From contig CAZPHQ010000011.1 of assembly GCA_964586675.1 (NCBI GenBank), positions 1-64,000 of the forward strand: a stretch of DNA of 64,000 bases, given 5' to 3'. The translations under genes and the position numbers were made by a program. The DNA comes from JADLGH01 sp964586675. Lineage in GTDB: Bacteria > Desulfobacterota_D > UBA1144 > Nemesobacterales > UBA2774. How positions within the stretch are numbered: the stretch's first letter is position 1; each line of letters starts with the position of its first letter. Below the pieces are notes generated by a model that worked only from the letters and a program-made list of their open reading frames with translations, made no database searches and had not been told where the DNA came from. Below, piece after piece: positions 40,201 through 47,676 of the stretch.

Positions 40201-40617
40201 AACAGTGAGTCTGACAACCGGCTTCACGATTTCTATCGAGGATATATCGACGTGGCCGGCAAGAAGGGGCAGCACCCTGGGATATACGATCAGGGTCTCG
40301 AAAGTGCCCTCCGCCTCGCCGGGAATCGAGAAGCTTCCGCCCCTGATTTCGACCCGGGGCCTGTGAAAGAACTGAAAGTCTATGGTTTCGAACTCGAAAG
40401 TTCCCCCGATCCTGGCCGAGAGATAATCGAGTATCTCTTTCTTAACGTGCTCGCGGCTTATGTACTTCTGGGCCAGGAGCAAAGAAAGGGACACGACCAC
40501 CACGATTACCGTGAGGCCCGACATCAGCCATATTGAAGCTCTTTTAAAGGTTCTCAATTCAAGAATCCCACCCGCCTTCATCCCGCAGGCGGGGGAGCGG
40601 ATGAAGGAAACCGGCAT
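37276..40617 (-). CDS. Large AsmA-like/DUF748-type envelope protein
   Basis: A 1113-residue protein with one N-terminal transmembrane helix (about 31-50), then a very long repetitive beta-rich periplasmic region and a conserved AsmA_2-type C-terminus (GFVDLVNNKLDIEFVVIPVMAVDSVIEKIPLINYILG...VTGDLSNP). AsmA-like/YhdP/TamB proteins are thought to form bridge-like grooves carrying phospholipids to the outer membrane. The exact clade is unsure. The start is uncertain. ATG 40617 lacks an SD but has AATAAT 9 nt upstream. A 9-bp hairpin (40575-40607) lies in the first 15 codons. TTG 40557 just before the charged TM flank is an alternative. Confidence 0.88.
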   Translation of the reverse strand: MPVSFIRSPACGMKAGGILELRTFKRASIWLMSGLTVIVVVVSLSLLLAQKYISREHVKKEILDYLSARIGGTFEFETIDFQFFHRPRVEIRGGSFSIPGEAEGTFETLIVYPRVLPLLAGHVDISSIEIVKPVVRLTVRESTEPETMEEERDTIALIKNYISSALGYFNEGDRGMDAVVKNGMLVLVQPGYEDLTFGGLNVSARFPDERLEIRVSGSGSLWKRLSLSASANTATKDIKGNLTMEAFRPHLLSRYFPEALQIIKNSNLNIAVDFTADKLDSLRLKVDASIPGLTLSRNEDDFTARVKSLDAGAEFSEGKSSAVLNRLELTNPPAVITGSYEMEKSPASGKLHLEGENVDAGAVREATLIAAGGIKVVDKIFEVVRGGTVPKVTLDAAGPTFREFWKKHNFTLKGSMVEGKIHIPVVEYDIEDASGDASIGDDRLSGTNLSGRLGNSTGYDGTLLLGFGADDAPLRLDIAVDADPSQIPPVISRFVEDETVKHELSLLSNVKGRVTGRLRLGEKKNEIEPIIDASEIDFTTDYGRFPYPLQVKGGTFSFADKAMTLKGLSVSGGNSSLSDVSGVIELDDKDRLDIKTGPASFDLGQIYSWLGGFEGFGPHLKNVGSVTGRADFPSVSLTGPISVVKDWTITAEGRLTGVNINLSQPGKSLTIAGADISSSGGKIELSNAVLSHGQTSVNLDMVLSDYFARLFSLKMDFNGTVDPSGMTILTNYVPLPEELVFSGPLSVGDSSLELKGGGKNAQAGNAEGGAEWDVDVNVHADALEWKEPPSSTPGPEAAAPPNGQKWKSPVSGSVKVESASFKFKKLNWDSVHAMVSFMENGVDIDVSEADLCGISTPGVVSVVPPGVKFEFRPNTNDESLEVVIKCLLDKAGIITGDLNLNAVLTSGGGEGNLFNTLHGNIELTSTDGWVEKYGSLARFFAMLNFGDLFRGKGPDFGKEGFRYDKLTARADVNEGKVNITEAVMEGPSMKVLAEGFVDLVNNKLDIEFVVIPVMAVDSVIEKIPLINYILGSSAVSIPIKVTGDLSNPTVSSMSPSAIRFGLLGLVKQTLNIPATILKPMNKGEKEKENSDGAPPPPTAANGASEVMPGLPNK
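40575..40607. repeat. Nested hairpin at the 5' end of the AsmA-like gene
   Basis: Outer arms CCTTCATCC (40575-40583) and GGATGAAGG (40599-40607) are perfect. The inner arms CCCGC (40582-40586) and GCGGG (40589-40593) nest inside. It either encodes the first residues of the annotated protein or lies in its 5' leader. Confidence 0.45.
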
Positions 40618-40704
40618 CTAAATCAGATTATTAAGTTTAACCAAGAAAAAGCCCGTACTCAATCATTTTTTAGAAGCCTGAGAGCTATAACTGCGCTCGC
40701 GGCA

Positions 40705-42216
40705 TCATCTTTTTTTGCCTTCTATGAATATAAGCGTGAGTATAGCGCCCAAGGCGAGGACAACAGTTGCAACCCCGAGCCCTTCCTGGAGGCCCGAAAC
40801 AAATGACTCCCTGACATGAAGAAAAACCGTGTTCACCTTGTCAGCCCCGAGCTCGTTTACGAGCTTCTCACGGGTCCCGCTACCGAGGATGAAATCGAGG
40901 AGGTCTGCTTTCTGCGAGCCCGTGAGGCCAAACCCGAGCTCCGAGAGCTTTACCGAAATGTCCTTCCTCACCCCGTCCGTAAATATAGTCGTTATCACAG
41001 CGAGCCCGAGCGCCCCGCCCGCAAGCTCGAACATATATATTATACCGCCTGCGAGGCTCGCCCTCGATTCGTCGACGGCGCCGACCGCCGCTGTCGTGAT
41101 GGATGGATTGGAAAAACCGACGCCTATGCCGAAGATGATCAGCCCCGGGACCATGCCCGCATAAGAATCTCCGAACCCGAAAAGAAGTATCAGCACCGTA
41201 CCTACGAAGAGTAGCGCCATCCCCGTGAAGATCGACCACTTCGGGCCGAGGCGGTTATATATGGTTCCCGACACCGGCGCCGACAGCGCGAACGACAGCA
41301 GCATCGGGACAAGCCCTGCCCCGGAATCGACAGGCGTGTACCCGTGGAATTTTTCCAGGTACTGCGGGATGAAAAGGAGGATCGAAAAGAACGCCGGCAT
41401 GGCGAGCGGCATCATCGCCCCCGTTATCATGAACTTCCTGTTGTTCATGACGTCCTCCGGTATGAGCGCGCCGGGCGTCCTCCTCTCGTGCAGGATAAAG
41501 ACCGCGAGAAAAACCGCGAAGAGCACAAGGAGGCCGAGCGTCTTGCCCGACGTCCATCCCCACAACGTAGACTGGTTCACGGCGTAAAGGAGCGCGACAA
41601 GCGACAGCGAAACTGCCGCTATGCCGGGGTAGTCTAGCTTCCCCCCGGTTTCTTGGGACCCCTTTTCATCCACCACAAAATAGGTGATCAGACCCGCGGC
41701 CAGGGCCAAAGGTATATTGAAATAGAGCACTGCACGCCAGGAATATAGCTCCGTGAGGAAGCCTCCGAGAAGCGGCCCAGCCGCGTTCCCGATTCCCGCG
41801 GCGCCCAGTATAAGCCCCACTGCGAGCCCCTTCTGCGCATCGGGCACAGAGGAATACACGATGCCTAGTATGGCGGGCCAGAGGAGCGCCGCTCCGGCGC
41901 CCTGCACCACCCGCGCCGCGATCAAGACGCCCGAATCATGGGCCAGGGCCCCCACAAGAGACGCCGCGCCGAATACTACCAAACCGATGAAAAAGATTTT
42001 TCTCCGGCCGAACATGTCGGCGAGCCGGCCGCACGTAACCATCAGAACGGCCCATGCGAGGATGTATCCGTTCACGACCCACTCGACCGTTCCGATAGTC
42101 GTCTGGAAATCTTTTTCGACGGACGGAAGGGCGACGTTTATGGCGGCGATGTCGACCGCTATCACCATAACTCCAATGCCCATTGCTATAAATGTAAGTA
42201 TGAGCTTCCCGGTCAT
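40705..42216 (-). CDS. MFS transporter, DHA2 (EmrB/QacA) family
   Basis: A 503-residue drug:proton antiporter with 14 predicted helices. Motif A is GRLADMFGRRKIFFIG after helix 2. The PALIPEDVMNNRKFMITG-type loop and the central motif C GAAGIGNAAGPLLGGFL are present. No EmrA-type adaptor is adjacent. GGAGG precedes the ATG. It is divergent from a secreted dienelactone hydrolase, and the shared 113-bp region holds a perfect 9-bp-arm operator, so both are probably controlled by one repressor encoded elsewhere. Confidence 0.95.
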   Translation of the reverse strand: MTGKLILTFIAMGIGVMVIAVDIAAINVALPSVEKDFQTTIGTVEWVVNGYILAWAVLMVTCGRLADMFGRRKIFFIGLVVFGAASLVGALAHDSGVLIAARVVQGAGAALLWPAILGIVYSSVPDAQKGLAVGLILGAAGIGNAAGPLLGGFLTELYSWRAVLYFNIPLALAAGLITYFVVDEKGSQETGGKLDYPGIAAVSLSLVALLYAVNQSTLWGWTSGKTLGLLVLFAVFLAVFILHERRTPGALIPEDVMNNRKFMITGAMMPLAMPAFFSILLFIPQYLEKFHGYTPVDSGAGLVPMLLSFALSAPVSGTIYNRLGPKWSIFTGMALLFVGTVLILLFGFGDSYAGMVPGLIIFGIGVGFSNPSITTAAVGAVDESRASLAGGIIYMFELAGGALGLAVITTIFTDGVRKDISVKLSELGFGLTGSQKADLLDFILGSGTREKLVNELGADKVNTVFLHVRESFVSGLQEGLGVATVVLALGAILTLIFIEGKKR

Positions 42217-42267
42217 TCCAGCCTCCTTCGGGCGTCGGGTATCCGGCTCCGGCGACTGCGGATAATC

Positions 42268-42291
42268 CGATTGACATCACTCTGTCAATCG
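42268..42291. promoter_or_regulatory. Perfect dyad operator in the MFS/dienelactone-hydrolase divergon
   Basis: CGATTGACA (42268-42276) and TGTCAATCG (42283-42291) are perfect 9-bp arms with a 6-bp centre. Each arm contains TTGACA, a consensus -35 for the outward direction. Rightward it pairs with TATCAA after 17 bp, leftward with a weak TATCCG after 18 bp. A bound repressor would block both promoters at once. The 24-bp length suits TetR, MarR or GntR dimers. Confidence 0.65.
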
Positions 42292-42329
42292 TTTATCAAC
42301 TTAAAATAACATATGGGGAGGTAAATAGC

Positions 42330-43133
42330 ATGAAAACCAGGTCTGCAATTGTAGCAGTACTCTTTTTATTATTCTCGGCTCCGTCTTTCGCGAAGGTAAA
42401 GGGCGAAACCGTCGAGTACACGTCGAACGGAACCACGCTCAAGGGGTATCTTGCGTATGACGACAGCATAAAGGGGAAGCGCCCCGGCGTGCTGGTGGTC
42501 CATGAATGGTGGGGGCTCAACGACTACACGAAAATGAGGGCCGATATGCTCGCCGGGCTCGGGTATACCGCCCTTGCAGTCGACATGTTCGGCGAGGGAA
42601 AAGTAGCCGACCATCCTTCCGACGCCCAGAAATTCGTTTCCGAAACTATGAGCAACATGGCCGTGGCCGAGGGCAGGTTCAACGCCGCCCTCGAGTTCCT
42701 GAAAAAGCAGCCCACCGTCGACCCGAAGAAGATAGCTGCCATAGGCTACTGCTTCGGCGGCGGCGTTGTGCTTCACATGGCGCGCACCGGCACAGACCTG
42801 GCCGGAGTGGTCAGCTTCCACGGAAGTCTCGGCACTTCGGCGAAGGCCGCCCCCGGGAAGATAAAGACCAGGATACTGGTGTTAACCGGAGGCGACGACC
42901 CCTACGTCACCGCCGCGCAGGTAGAGGAATTCCGAAAGGAGATGGACGCGGCCGGGGCCAATTACGAAGTCATCGTCTACCCGGGGGCCACCCACGCCTT
43001 CACGAACCCCGCCGCCGACGAAGTCGGCAAGAAATTCGGCGTCCCGATAGCCTACAACGAAAAAGCCGACAAGGAATCCTGGGCGGAGATGGAAGTGTTT
43101 CTGAAGGAAGTTTTCAGCCAGGGCGGCAACTGA
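42330..43133 (+). CDS. Secreted dienelactone hydrolase family protein
   Basis: A 267-residue alpha/beta hydrolase with a clear signal peptide (MKTRSAIVAVLFLLFSAPSFA, cleavage after residue 21). The catalytic triad is dienelactone-hydrolase-like: Cys141 in GYCFGGG, Asp in TGGDDPYV and His in GATHAFTNP. Family members cleave dienelactones in chloroaromatic degradation. Periplasmic versions are common and their substrates unknown. GGGGAGG precedes the ATG. It shares an operator region with the divergent MFS pump. Confidence 0.94.
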   Translation: MKTRSAIVAVLFLLFSAPSFAKVKGETVEYTSNGTTLKGYLAYDDSIKGKRPGVLVVHEWWGLNDYTKMRADMLAGLGYTALAVDMFGEGKVADHPSDAQKFVSETMSNMAVAEGRFNAALEFLKKQPTVDPKKIAAIGYCFGGGVVLHMARTGTDLAGVVSFHGSLGTSAKAAPGKIKTRILVLTGGDDPYVTAAQVEEFRKEMDAAGANYEVIVYPGATHAFTNPAADEVGKKFGVPIAYNEKADKESWAEMEVFLKEVFSQGGN

Positions 43134-43150
43134 TTCGAGGTGGGTGCGCC

Positions 43151-44374
43151 CTAGAGGTTTAGCGATATCTGAATCCCGGCCACGAGCGCGTCGGGTATAT
43201 CTCCCGTCCCCCCGGGATTTATGATCCACTGGAGGTCCGGCTGAACTGCGAGCCACGGGAAGACCTGGCAGGCGTAGGTCCATTCGAGAACTATTTCGAA
43301 GTCCTGGCCTTCGAGCTCGGAGCTCAGGGCGCCGTAGGCCGCACCGAAAGCGGCGACGTCCTCTCCGCGCCCCGGAATGAGCCCTTCGTAAAGAAAGCCG
43401 CCCGAGAGAAACCAGGGAAAGGTGTTTATATCCTCGTCCGGCGCGAGCGTTGCGGTAGCCCACAATGTCAGCCCGTCGTCGTCGCTCCCTGGCTCACTGT
43501 ATACCATCTGCTGCAGGGCGGCATAAAACCCGTAATTCCCGTTCCGCTCTTCTTCGTCTTTTGACAGGTGATCGAATTTGCCCGTGTCGTAGTACGCCCC
43601 GAGCTTGTAGGCATTCCCGGTCGCCTTATCGCCGTCGGGCGTGAACCCGGCCTCGGCGATCAGTAAAACGCCGTCGTCGAACTTGAAATCTATGTTGGAT
43701 GTGAATCTGGAAATCCTGGTCGAGTCGGGGTCGGCGTTATACACCCCTCCTGCCAGGTAAAAAGTTTCCACCGGTTTCACGCGGAACCTCCCCCCGAGCG
43801 CCGCGTCGGGGTTACTGAGGAACGCAGGTATGTTGTAGCCCAGGCTGTCCGGGTTTGGGTTCATGGCGTCGTTCACATAATTTCCGGAAGCCGCCACGGT
43901 CGCGAAATCGTCCCCTATTCCCATACGCCCGAGTGCGAGCACTATCTTCTCCTGCATGAAGCTCGTCTGCAAATAAAGCTGATAGAGGCCCCCGAAATCG
44001 CCGTTAAAATCGTCGGCCACGGTGAAGTAGTTGCCGATCGCGCTCTTGCTCAGGTCGTTTCCCAAAGCCCAGAATCCGGAGATCACAAACTTCGTCCGCT
44101 TCAGGCCGAAGATCTTTTCGAGGTCGAAATTCAGATAAAGATTGAAGAGGCCGGCGTATTCGATTTTCTTCCTGAATCCCCCGACCGGGTTACCCTGTAT
44201 ATCCGCCGAGTAGGTAGCCGTCGGCGTAAGCCCCCAGTCCGTGAGCCTCTTCCGTGCGCCGCCCCAGTCTCCTGTAAGGTATTGCCTCGAAGAAAGCGGC
44301 TCGCTCGCCCGCGCATGTGGAAGCGCCGTGAAAGCGAAGAGCAATATGAGGAATGTCAGAATGATGCTCGGCAA
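43151..44374 (-). CDS. OprB-type carbohydrate-selective porin
   Basis: A 407-residue outer-membrane barrel. A signal peptide (ILTFLILLFAFTALPHARA) precedes the OprB opening EPLSSRQYLTGDWGGARKRLTDWGLTPTATYSAD. Alternating strands continue to the C-terminal GIQISLNL ending in a hydrophobic residue. Internal blocks such as FLSNPDAALGGRFRVKP and VVLEWTYACQVFPWLAVQPDLQWIINPGG are typical of the family. The start codon is TTG 44374. A TTTACA-N18-TAGAAT promoter lies upstream. No sugar transporter is nearby. Confidence 0.92.
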   Translation of the reverse strand: MPSIILTFLILLFAFTALPHARASEPLSSRQYLTGDWGGARKRLTDWGLTPTATYSADIQGNPVGGFRKKIEYAGLFNLYLNFDLEKIFGLKRTKFVISGFWALGNDLSKSAIGNYFTVADDFNGDFGGLYQLYLQTSFMQEKIVLALGRMGIGDDFATVAASGNYVNDAMNPNPDSLGYNIPAFLSNPDAALGGRFRVKPVETFYLAGGVYNADPDSTRISRFTSNIDFKFDDGVLLIAEAGFTPDGDKATGNAYKLGAYYDTGKFDHLSKDEEERNGNYGFYAALQQMVYSEPGSDDDGLTLWATATLAPDEDINTFPWFLSGGFLYEGLIPGRGEDVAAFGAAYGALSSELEGQDFEIVLEWTYACQVFPWLAVQPDLQWIINPGGTGDIPDALVAGIQISLNL

Positions 44375-44406
44375 GTATGTCCGCCCGCAAACGATTCGGA
44401 TAGCAA

Positions 44407-44436
44407 ATTCTACTACCCATAACTCCCCAGTGTAAA
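44407..44436 (-). promoter_or_regulatory. Porin gene promoter
   Basis: Minus-strand TTTACA (44431-44436), 18-bp spacer, TAGAAT (44407-44412), ten of twelve consensus positions, with about 30 nt to the TTG start. Confidence 0.5.
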
Positions 44437-44482
44437 CAATCGGCGATCGAGACCGAAATGGATACAGGCAGCCGCGGCCGGA

Positions 44483-46192
44483 CTAGAAAAGACCCCAGAA
44501 CGAATCGCCAAGGTCGTAACCTACGCCGTCCCAGAAGGCGCACGCCTCCGGCGGAGTTTTCGTACTGATGTCCTCGATGGGCGTAACGAACGAAAGGCTT
44601 TGCATGCCGGGATTGTACTCCGGCCACACGCCGCCCGCCGGTGTTGGATCGAGCTCCCTGGCGAAATTCGTCCAGTAAGATATCATCAGCCGGGAGAGCC
44701 GCTCCTCTTCCGGCGTGAATTTCCAGCCCGTATTTTCCGCGGAGTGGAACACGAACCTGAGCTCCGCGCCGTGGCACACGTTCTCGCCGCAGGCGGGGTA
44801 AGCGGGCCACGAATTATGAGAAGGCACATGGTCGAATATATACGACCAGGCGCTGCCTGAATCTTTGCCAGCAGCGTATAGATTCGGGCATGTAAAGATA
44901 TACTCCGTAAACACCCTCGAAATCTCCGCCGTGTTGTCGCCGCCGTTCGAGGGATAACGCTCGTAAATCTTTTTCCTGAGCGCCGAATTCCGGAAGAAGA
45001 AGTCGATGGCCAGGTGATAATCGAAATCCGAAACGGCCTTCCACCCGAGTCCCGATTTCACGACCTCTACGAAGACGAGGCCCTCGTTCCTGTTGGTGCC
45101 GATTATAAGCGGCTTCGTGAGCTTGCCGTTTCTGACGGCGTTTATCGGCTGCTGCGGGATGACGTCCCCGTCGACGACGGGCGACCACGCGAGCATGTCC
45201 CTTATGCCGTGGAAAAGCGCCGGCAGCGCCATATCCATCTGGAGCTGCGCGTCGAGGACAACTTCCACGGGTTGGGCCCTCATGCAGGCGAGGTCATCCG
45301 AGCCGCAGCCGAGATTGGAAGCGAACTCTCTCGCTATCGCCCGCGACTGTTTCAGGTTCTTATAAGGAAGCCCGAGCGGGTTACTCTCCATGATTGCCGC
45401 CCTGAAAAGGTTTTCCGAGCGGGGCGAGGAAACGAGATGGATGCCGACGCTCATGGCCCCCGCGCTCTCGCCGTATATAGTCACCTTATCCGGGTCGCCG
45501 CCGAATGCGGCGATGTTGTCCCGCACCCATTCGAGGGCCGCTATCTGGTCGAGTATGCCGAAGTTGCCGTTCACAGCTTCGCCCGTCTTCGGATCCTTAA
45601 CGCCCGAAAGGAACCCGAGCGCCCCCAGCCGGTAATTTATGTTGACGACGATAACGTTCCCGTTCCCCGCCGTGTACGCGCCGTCGTATAGAGGAAGCGC
45701 ATCGTAGCCGAAGTCGAACGCCCCGCCGTATATGAACACCATCACCGCCCTGGACCCCTTCGACGCTTCCGCCGGTGCCCACACGTTTAGAAACAGACAG
45801 TCCTCGCTCTCCGGATAAGTTGGCTCGGCGGTCTGCGCGCAGGCGGGGCCTGTCCTCGTCGCCTTGAGCACGTCCCCCCACGCAGCCTTCGGCACCGGCG
45901 CGCGCCACCTGTTCTGCCCGGCCGTCGATTCGGCGAACGGTATCCCGAGATATGAGTTCACGGCTTTCCCGTTTGACGTGCCGATAAGGTTCCCGCAAAG
46001 AAGGCCGCTCTTCGTTCTGACACCCGGTGTAGTGCATGGGGGTTTTTCGAACCCGGATATGTCTACGTATATGGGAGGCGTTTGGGACGTTTTGGATTTA
46101 TGCGCGGCAGTCTCTGACTTCCCGCCGGCGCATCCGATGGTGAGCAGGATCAAGAACAGCGAAAGTGCGAGAGGCGCGAAAAATCCCGGCAT
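44483..46192 (-). CDS. Type B carboxylesterase, lipoprotein
   Basis: A 569-residue carboxylesterase/lipase-fold protein. From ATG 46192 it starts MPGFFAPLALSLFLILLTIGCAG, a clean lipoprotein signal with lipobox IGC. A TTG four codons upstream is possible, but TATTGT 8 nt before ATG 46192 argues for the latter. The catalytic Ser is in GESAGAM (Ser247 counted from the TTG start). SEDCLFLNVWAP and the oxyanion YGGAFDFG are family blocks. The Glu and His partners lie in the C-terminal half (GAELRFVF-type). Substrates of bacterial type B enzymes range from esters to xenobiotics. Confidence 0.93.
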   Translation of the reverse strand: MPGFFAPLALSLFLILLTIGCAGGKSETAAHKSKTSQTPPIYVDISGFEKPPCTTPGVRTKSGLLCGNLIGTSNGKAVNSYLGIPFAESTAGQNRWRAPVPKAAWGDVLKATRTGPACAQTAEPTYPESEDCLFLNVWAPAEASKGSRAVMVFIYGGAFDFGYDALPLYDGAYTAGNGNVIVVNINYRLGALGFLSGVKDPKTGEAVNGNFGILDQIAALEWVRDNIAAFGGDPDKVTIYGESAGAMSVGIHLVSSPRSENLFRAAIMESNPLGLPYKNLKQSRAIAREFASNLGCGSDDLACMRAQPVEVVLDAQLQMDMALPALFHGIRDMLAWSPVVDGDVIPQQPINAVRNGKLTKPLIIGTNRNEGLVFVEVVKSGLGWKAVSDFDYHLAIDFFFRNSALRKKIYERYPSNGGDNTAEISRVFTEYIFTCPNLYAAGKDSGSAWSYIFDHVPSHNSWPAYPACGENVCHGAELRFVFHSAENTGWKFTPEEERLSRLMISYWTNFARELDPTPAGGVWPEYNPGMQSLSFVTPIEDISTKTPPEACAFWDGVGYDLGDSFWGLF

Positions 46193-46200
46193 CGGAATAG

Positions 46201-46229
46201 ACAATACACCAAATGCCGTGCGATGTTAA
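46201..46229 (-). promoter_or_regulatory. Carboxylesterase promoter, predicted leaderless start
   Basis: Minus-strand TTAACA (46224-46229), 17-bp spacer, TATTGT (46201-46206), 8 nt, ATG 46192. No ribosome binding site is present. Confidence 0.45.
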
Positions 46230-46249
46230 TAAGACTGCCGGGACGGGCG

Positions 46250-46744
46250 TCAAAGCTCGTAGAGGGTTTCGTCGATTTCCGGCTTGTCGTCCGTTTTCTT
46301 CCGCTTTTTTTTCTTTCCGGATGTGAATTCGAACGATTCCTCTTCTAAAAGCTGCCCCATCTCGGCTTCAATTTTATCCGGGTCCTCGCCACGCTCCATC
46401 CGGGCGAGCGCTTCCTCCATCCCCTCCCCCATGGAAATACCGGCCGCGGCGGGGGGCGTTCTCATGAAATCCGCCGCCTGCCTCGGGTCGTCGGCATCCA
46501 CGCCCTCGGCGTCGCGCTCGAGGAGCGATAGCGCGCTCTCGAGCTTCGATGCGTCTATCTCCGGCGCGCCCGCGTCATCCCCGCCCTTCCCGTTTTTGCC
46601 GAGCGTAGCGAAGGAAGAGAACATCCTTTCGAGCTTCACGCGTTTACATTTCGGGCACTTCGGTATAGTCGTGGTGTCAATGGTGCGGGAGTAGAACCTG
46701 AAGACGGTATTACACTTCTTGCAGTAAAACTCGTATATCGGCAT
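46250..46744 (-). CDS. FmdB-type zinc-ribbon protein
   Basis: A 164-residue protein whose first ~45 residues form the FmdB/CxxC-CxxC zinc ribbon (MPIYEFYCKKCNTVF...PKCPKCKRVKLERMFS). The rest is a long acidic, Met-rich, low-complexity tail with a Lys-rich run (about 148-156). FmdB-like regulators are small putative zinc proteins once linked to formamidase and amidase genes. Their role is unknown, and the long tail is longer than usual. No amidase is adjacent. Confidence 0.88.
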   Translation of the reverse strand: MPIYEFYCKKCNTVFRFYSRTIDTTTIPKCPKCKRVKLERMFSSFATLGKNGKGGDDAGAPEIDASKLESALSLLERDAEGVDADDPRQAADFMRTPPAAAGISMGEGMEEALARMERGEDPDKIEAEMGQLLEEESFEFTSGKKKKRKKTDDKPEIDETLYEL

Positions 46745-46806
46745 CTCGTCCTCAACTGCCCCTATTATACCAATTCGCCGGAATCCGCGCTACGCCCCCG
46801 GACGTG

Positions 46807-47568
46807 CTATAGCGTCGTCCAGCCGCCGTCGATCACGAGGTCAGAGCCCGTGACGTACTTCGAATCGTCGCCCGCGAGATAGAGCACCGCGTGCCCCACT
46901 TCGACAGCCTCCGCGCGCCTCACGAGCGGTATCATACCGGCCGCTATCTTGTCGAGCTGCTCCTCGGCGTCGGGCGGGTTCCCCATGAACTCGACGTCCA
47001 TCTTCGTCTTGATGTAACCGGGACAGATCGAATTCACGCGTATATTTTCCTTCGCGTGGTCGAGCGCCATGCTTCGCGTTATCTGTCTCACAGCGCCCTT
47101 CGAAGCATTGTAGGCGACACAGTTCTCCATGCCCACCATCCCGAGAACGGAGGAGTTGTTTATAACGGAGCCGCCGCCGTGCTTCGCCATGAGCGGAACC
47201 GCGTACTTGCTCATGAGAAAAACGCCCTTCACATTTATATTGATAGTCCTGTCCCAAACATCCGCGGTCGTCGTGACGACTGTCCCGCCTTCGAGTATTC
47301 CGGCGTTATTAAAGAGTATGTCTATGCGTCCGTATCTTTTGTAAAAGTCTTCGACCACCTTTTTGACATCCGCTTCGGAGGATACGTCGCCCTCGAACGC
47401 CGTTATCTCGCCCGGCCCTTCGGCCTCTTTTACGACCTGCTCCAGCTTGGATTTGGTCCTTCCCATTATTCCGACCTTGGCGCCCTCTTTCGCGAACAAA
47501 ATTGCGGTCGCCTTCCCTATCCCCTCGCCGCCCCCGGTTATAAGCGCAGTCTTGCCTTCGAGTCTCAT
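46807..47568 (-). CDS. SDR family oxidoreductase
   Basis: A 253-residue classical short-chain dehydrogenase. The cofactor motif is TGGGEGIGKA, NNAG follows, the catalytic Ser is in NNSSVLG, and YNASKGAV holds the Tyr-Lys pair. The C-terminal YLAGDDSKYVTGSDLVIDGGWT is typical of 3-oxoacyl-ACP reductase/glucose dehydrogenase-like members, and the substrate is unknown. A full AGGAGG precedes the ATG. It is the last gene of the minus-strand detoxification island, 109 bp after the disulfide reductase gene. Confidence 0.94.
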   Translation of the reverse strand: MRLEGKTALITGGGEGIGKATAILFAKEGAKVGIMGRTKSKLEQVVKEAEGPGEITAFEGDVSSEADVKKVVEDFYKRYGRIDILFNNAGILEGGTVVTTTADVWDRTININVKGVFLMSKYAVPLMAKHGGGSVINNSSVLGMVGMENCVAYNASKGAVRQITRSMALDHAKENIRVNSICPGYIKTKMDVEFMGNPPDAEEQLDKIAAGMIPLVRRAEAVEVGHAVLYLAGDDSKYVTGSDLVIDGGWTTL

Positions 47569-47676
47569 CTCTCGCAGACCTCCTTACGTGTTTCGGGAAA
47601 GTCTACTTATTCCAGGGAAAGGAAACAATGGCGGGATATGGAAGGACAGGCGGGATGACCGAGGGGCACCGGCACG

